This document shows, in pieces, positions 59,974 to 64,000 of a stretch of DNA of 64,000 nt. The position numbers were made by a program, and so were the translations under genes. This stretch comes from Omphalotus guepiniiformis (lineage: Eukaryota > Basidiomycota > Agaricomycetes > Agaricales > Omphalotaceae). The stretch's first letter is position 1; each line of letters opens with the position of its first letter. The notes under the pieces are model-generated. The model was not told the DNA's origin. It searched no databases and worked only from the letters and a program-made list of their open reading frames with translations. Where the stretch lies: contig JAQOOI010000018.1 in assembly GCA_028554645.1 (NCBI GenBank), positions 1,116,001 to 1,180,000 on the forward strand, read 5' to 3'.

Positions 59974-60913
59974 TTAGACCTTGTCAAAACCGTCGCTGTC
60001 AGCGATGGAATCAACACCACCGTTCGGTTGTGTTTGGCCACCAGTATTAGTCGCTTCAGAAGCGTTGTGGTACTGCGAATACAGCGCGCAAGTGAGCAAC
60101 AGACTTCCGTTCTGCACAATGTCTTCAAGTTAAAACACAATGACTATGCGACTAATTCCAGCGTACCTTTCCGTTCACATCGTGATAAGCTGGAGATGGT
60201 ATGGTCGTCAGTGAAATGTCGCAAGTACATAAGTAAGAACTGACTGTTGATAAAATTGCAACCGTCGACAGAGTCACACATCTCTTCGCATTCTGAAATG
60301 ACGAATTTCGTTGATGAAAACATTCAGCGGATGCACCCAACAGGTAGAAACTCACGGGTAATAGTATCAGTCAGTCCATAGGTCAAGTAGTCCGGTGCTT
60401 CAATAGCGGCGGTTAAATTAAGGAAAACAGGCCTATACTGGCCAGGCGTTGTCGTAGGCTGAGAAGGAATCGTCGAAGAGGTAGACGTGGGCTTTCCAGA
60501 AGGCTTCGAGGATCGGGTGGTCTTGGTAGGAGTAGGTTTGGGCTTCGGAGTATACTTCGGGCATTGAATGCATTCAGGACGAGCCGCCAGCGCAGCACAC
60601 AAGTTCTGGAGAATTGACCATCAAGGGTTGGGATGCAAATACATACGGAGCGTGAGGAACCGCTGGAACTCACCGGGTCTTTTAGCCAAGGAAGGTTTGA
60701 GTCGACAAAACCTGGATTATCACCGAAATACCACCCGACTTGAGAAAAAGGGTCCCAAGGAGGTGCAGGAGAGCCATAATGGTTCGACTGCACGAGTGTA
60801 TTGACCACAGAGATGGACAGAGATGTGTCTTGTCGAACACTATGACCTTTCAAGGTCAAAGCAAACGTGCTCGAGACCGCGACGCTGAACAACAAGCCTA
60901 TAAGGAGCTGCAT
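59974..60913 (-). CDS. small secreted Cys-containing protein
   Basis: Five exons: 60913-60674, 60605-60356, 60292-60245, 60189-60167, 60111-59974, phases consistent, 152 aa. Signal peptide MQLLIGLLFSVAVSSTFA. Then WDPFSQVGWYFGDNP, NLCAALAARPECIQCP, a Lys/Pro/Thr/Ser-rich linker likely to be O-glycosylated (KPKPTPTKTTRSSKPSGKPT), NLTAAIEAPDYLTYG, and the block QCEEMCDSVDGCNFINTYHD split by two tiny introns, then GSLLLTCALYSQYHNASEAT. The CEEMCDS..GCNFIN.YHDVNGK block recalls secreted agaricomycete proteins linked to fruiting bodies, from memory only. Function unknown. One exon is only 23 nt. Confidence 0.65.
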
Positions 60914-61669
60914 TCTTGAACCTGGCGTCACAAGAAGCAAAAGTTGCTGAGGAAATGAATCCGCCAAGTGAAGAATTTATACTGCTGGTGTCAGGCAACA
61001 GAACCACCCGTACTCGTTCCTCGTGTGAGCGGGCATGGTGTCCCATGTTGAGAAGCACGCCCTTGATATTACTCTGAAGCAAATGGGGTGACTAACCTGC
61101 CTTGAGCGTTGACTTGGACCTACTTGGACGCAAAAGACAGGAACAAAGAACTACGTTATTTGTGCCTAGAAAAACACGTTCGTAATTTATTGAGAAAAGG
61201 CCGGCCGGTCGCAATGATTCGAAAATTTCTGTCTAATTGTGAGATTGCAGACAAAGGGCTAGTACACCTTGATAACCCACGTAAGGCAAGAATCACTGCC
61301 ATGGAATGAAGTATGGAGATGAAACCCCTAGTACTAGTAGGACGAAGGTGAAATCGAGTCTTCTAGAGCCATGCCGAGAATTTGAGATGAACAGCACTGA
61401 AGGTACAGGCAGACTGTAAGTCGCGAGATCCTGAATGAATAGTTGCGATTGTCCGCCGACAAGTGTTATAATGAGTGCAGGGTAGACTTATTATGAGCGT
61501 TCTTCGCCAAGGTTCAGACCAGACCACGCAGATTTGTGGCCTCCACGAATAATCCGAACAGATGTCCTATTCATCGAGACCAGTATCGTTCTACGAAGTG
61601 TCGCCGTAAGCAGATAATAGTAGGATGTCCGCAATCCTGATATGCTCCCCCCTTTTTTTACTCCACTCG
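60914..61669. other. intergenic
   Basis: No gene or repeat recognised. Confidence 0.35.
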
Positions 61670-62392
61670 TCATCGCCAACTAATACGCCTCCACTCTTTC
61701 GCATCGCGTATCTCATTTGCGGGGGAATGTACTCCGGCAATGGACACTCGTACCTACGGCAGAGCGTAAATTCGAAGAGCTTTAGACTGACAAAGATAGA
61801 GACGAACCGTGAGCCGTATTCGAAACCTCAGAACCACTTCAAGCTTTAGCCAGGCTTCTGCAAGACAGGAGGAGCTCTCCTGTCCCACCACTTCGACTCC
61901 TAGTCTTCGAGACGTCTCGGTGGCACATCTCCAGGGTGTCGTCCATCGAAACAACCACAAAGGTGCCTTCGTTTACTGCAAGCAGGTGATTGTAAGGTTC
62001 TGTCTGCACCAAACAGAGGAGTAACCTCGGACAGTCACTTCAGAGAAGTCCGCTGGGTGGGGAGCGCTATGTTGCTGAAATCGTCTTTGTGATGAATGTA
62101 CGCCTCACAGCTGAGTGCCTGTGACGAAGGGATGAGCCCGTTTTACCGCCACACAAGCAAGGACGAGCATCCATTGCGACAGCTCGATTGGAGACCGACT
62201 CGAAAGTCAAGTTACTTCAGTGGAGGCCGCACGACCAGGTTCTGACCAGGTACGCCTTCTATTTTTATTGTTTCTCGTCAAGATGAGCTTGGCATTCAAT
62301 GAATCACACACACCGTTGTATTCTCTTGTTCTCAAATGATACAGAAATGCACGACCGAACGAGTTCTTCGTCCCATTCAAAGATAGCCCTGG
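61670..62392 (-). pseudogene. acidic-tail repeat family, decayed copy I
   Basis: Recognisable pieces in the right order: N-terminus IFEWDEELVRSCISVSFE with the start codon lost (about 62340-62392), the exon 2 start (VRPPL-like, 62190-62240), and exon 3 YECPLPEYIPPQMRYA (about 61690-61755). Stops and frameshifts lie between, and the acidic tail is missing. Closest to copy H (WDEEL, ISVSF against ISLSF), so it belongs to the dispersed branch. Confidence 0.6.
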
Positions 62393-62399
62393 TTGATTA

Positions 62400-62885
62400 T
62401 TTCGAATGGCGTTCTGAAACCAAACGACACCGAGCGTGGCTCATCGTTGGCGGAGAGGACACGACCAGAGTTGCGAATTGCGAGTTGCCCCATTCACTGT
62501 GGCCCAGCTTGAGGAAAGACTGAGTAAGAACGGGGTGAGAAGGCAGCTTCGAGATGGGAGAGTAGAAGAAAGCAGCGAGCCGGCAGTATCATTATGTTTT
62601 CCTTCGTAATTTATGTTGTCACAACATACCTGCGCCGAATCATTCCGTTCGATATCGACTATGGCAACTCATTTCTGAGGCCAGAAGGTTTCCTTTCGCT
62701 TCACATTGCTGCACGTTTTCTGATTCATATAGATGGGAGGTCGCTGGTCGCTGGTCGGCTGGCAGTGGCCGGCAAAAGACGGTGCGGTCGCATGACTGCG
62801 CTGCTTAATCTTGTACTAAGACTTGTTTCTTGTTTCTTATTTCAACATCTACTTACGCCAGACCTGACGCAAAACATTTAAATTC
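62400..62885. other. intergenic, promoter of the kinase gene
   Basis: No gene supported. Confidence 0.3.
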
Positions 62886-64000
62886 ATGCGAGGAGAGCCT
62901 GTCCATGAAATGAGCGAAGAGATGGTTGTGTGTGCAATCCAAGCATTTGAAGAACACTATCTGCCCTTTTGTCCGAAGGAAGAATACATCGACGGCGTTG
63001 TGGAACATCTTGTGGTTGAAGGACAACTATGCAAAAACGAAGACGGTTCTCTGCACTGGAAAGCCTTCAAGGACGGAGTCGGTCCCGGTCAAGAGAATGC
63101 TGTTTTCAAACCTCTGCTGCAGATTGCGGAGGCCATAGGAAAGGTATCCCTGGACGGTCTCAAACTCAACTTCAAGCTGGCGCACTCGGACCCACATGAG
63201 ACACTAGCCTCGGGTACATGGGGTGAAACGTACAAGCCGGACGGTGTCTTTTACCATGAGGATCATCAATACGAAAGAAATGTTGTCGGGGTCAACGAGT
63301 ACAAGCTGGGAAATGGAAATGATACCAAGACTGTTGCTCAGGCAAGTATTGAATTTTCTGTATGCCTCATTCACTGAGTTGTGTATTGTAGATCCGACGC
63401 CGACTTGCTAGTGCTGCTTCTCATATCATGGACAATGATCCACAAAGAATGTTCACCTATGGCGTTGGTGTCTCTTGTCTACTCTCTTTATGTCTCCTGA
63501 CCCACCGCATCTCATCTCAATCTCAGCTTACACTTGAAGACAACCAAGCATCCGTGTGGTATTTTTCTCGATCTCACTCTGCCAAATTGGCCAATTTTGA
63601 CTGGACGAAGGTGCGTTTTCCTTCAACAAAAAACAATCTTCAAGTCGTGTATCCTAAAGGCTAAAGGTCTTGATGTCATAGGATTATCGTGAACTTATCA
63701 AAATCCTCATTTCGTTCATGTTTGCAACCTTCGAGCAGATTGGCTACGACCCCAGGGTCAAACGCAGTGAGGTCGATGGGAAAGAATACTATATATACGA
63801 GGTCGATGATGCCAAGGACGGAAGACATTACTTCAAGACCATTCAATTGATTTCACAGCATCCCTCTCTTCATATCACAGGACAAGCAACACGCGTCTGG
63901 GAAGTCATCAAAGTCAAGTCTTTCAACGACCTTGATGTGATCTCACCCACCAAATACATCATGAAGGATGTATGGCTCAACGAGGGTGCTTCCACGGAAC
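62886..64000 (+). CDS. FunK1-type fungal protein kinase-like, partial
   Basis: Cut by the right edge. Exons 62886-63341, 63392-63610, 63682 to beyond 64000. N-terminus MRGEPVHEMSEEMVVCAIQA. Then KPDGVFYHEDHQYERNVVGV, a GNGNDTKTVAQ border, IRRRLASAASHIMDNDPQRM, SVWYFSRSHSAKLANFDWTK, ELIKILISFMFATFEQIGYD, and ITGQATRVWEVIKVKSFNDL leading to YIMKDVWLNEGASTE. These blocks match the FunK1 family, an expanded kinase-like group of multicellular basidiomycetes; the IMKDVW lysine would be the ATP-binding lysine. The first intron (63342-63391) uses a GC donor. The catalytic loop is outside the window. Confidence 0.85.

Overview
This window is nuclear DNA of a basidiomycete fungus, most likely a mushroom-forming agaricomycete. 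The genes are cut by many short (about 50-60 nt) GT-AG introns. The gene types are typical of that group: a FunK1-type kinase, a TEA/ATTS transcription factor, GH16 glucanase, P450, hydroxyquinol dioxygenase, F-box/leucine-rich proteins, and a RecQ-like helicase next to a DUF6589 protein. All calls come from reading the sequence; no database search was run.

Layout. 1-14.8 kb is a transposon graveyard. It holds a Ty3/gypsy element on the minus strand (gag, protease, RT/RNase H, running off the left edge) whose three frames are joined by two candidate -1 shift sites. A 2.8-kb foldback repeat follows, with a TGTATACA minisatellite at its core, then a decayed LINE endonuclease piece, a broken gypsy integrase and a second copy of the same repeat family. 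15-17 kb carries a secreted GH16 glucanase. 17-29.2 kb is a tandem cluster of an unrecognised three-exon gene family with an acidic Ser/Asp tail (seven copies here, one at 38.1 kb, a wreck at 61.7-62.4 kb). Inside the cluster lie a putative secreted protein and an unrelated 436-aa unknown.

30-50.7 kb is mostly ordinary chromosome: hydroxyquinol 1,2-dioxygenase, cytochrome P450, a Mug135-like protein, the plus-strand family copy, a TEA/ATTS factor, a WDR5/Swd3-type WD40 protein, a GRAM-TBC-EF-hand Rab GAP and an F-box protein.

50,972-57,566 is the highlight: a 6.6-kb mobile element. It carries a RecQ-like helicase and a DUF6589 protein, divergently transcribed from a 47-bp gap. It has near-perfect 15-bp terminal inverted repeats, a perfect 9-bp target duplication (CTGCTTTCT), and at each end a terminal palindrome that can fold into a T shape with two cross-arms. 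It sits inside a dispersed repeat whose uninterrupted copy lies at about 29.75-30.06 kb, so the window contains both a filled site and a related empty site.

Right of it are another F-box/LRR protein, a small secreted protein, a decayed family copy and a FunK1-like kinase cut by the right edge. The dioxygenase and P450 may act in aromatic or lipid metabolism but share no obvious operon-like link, as expected for a fungus.
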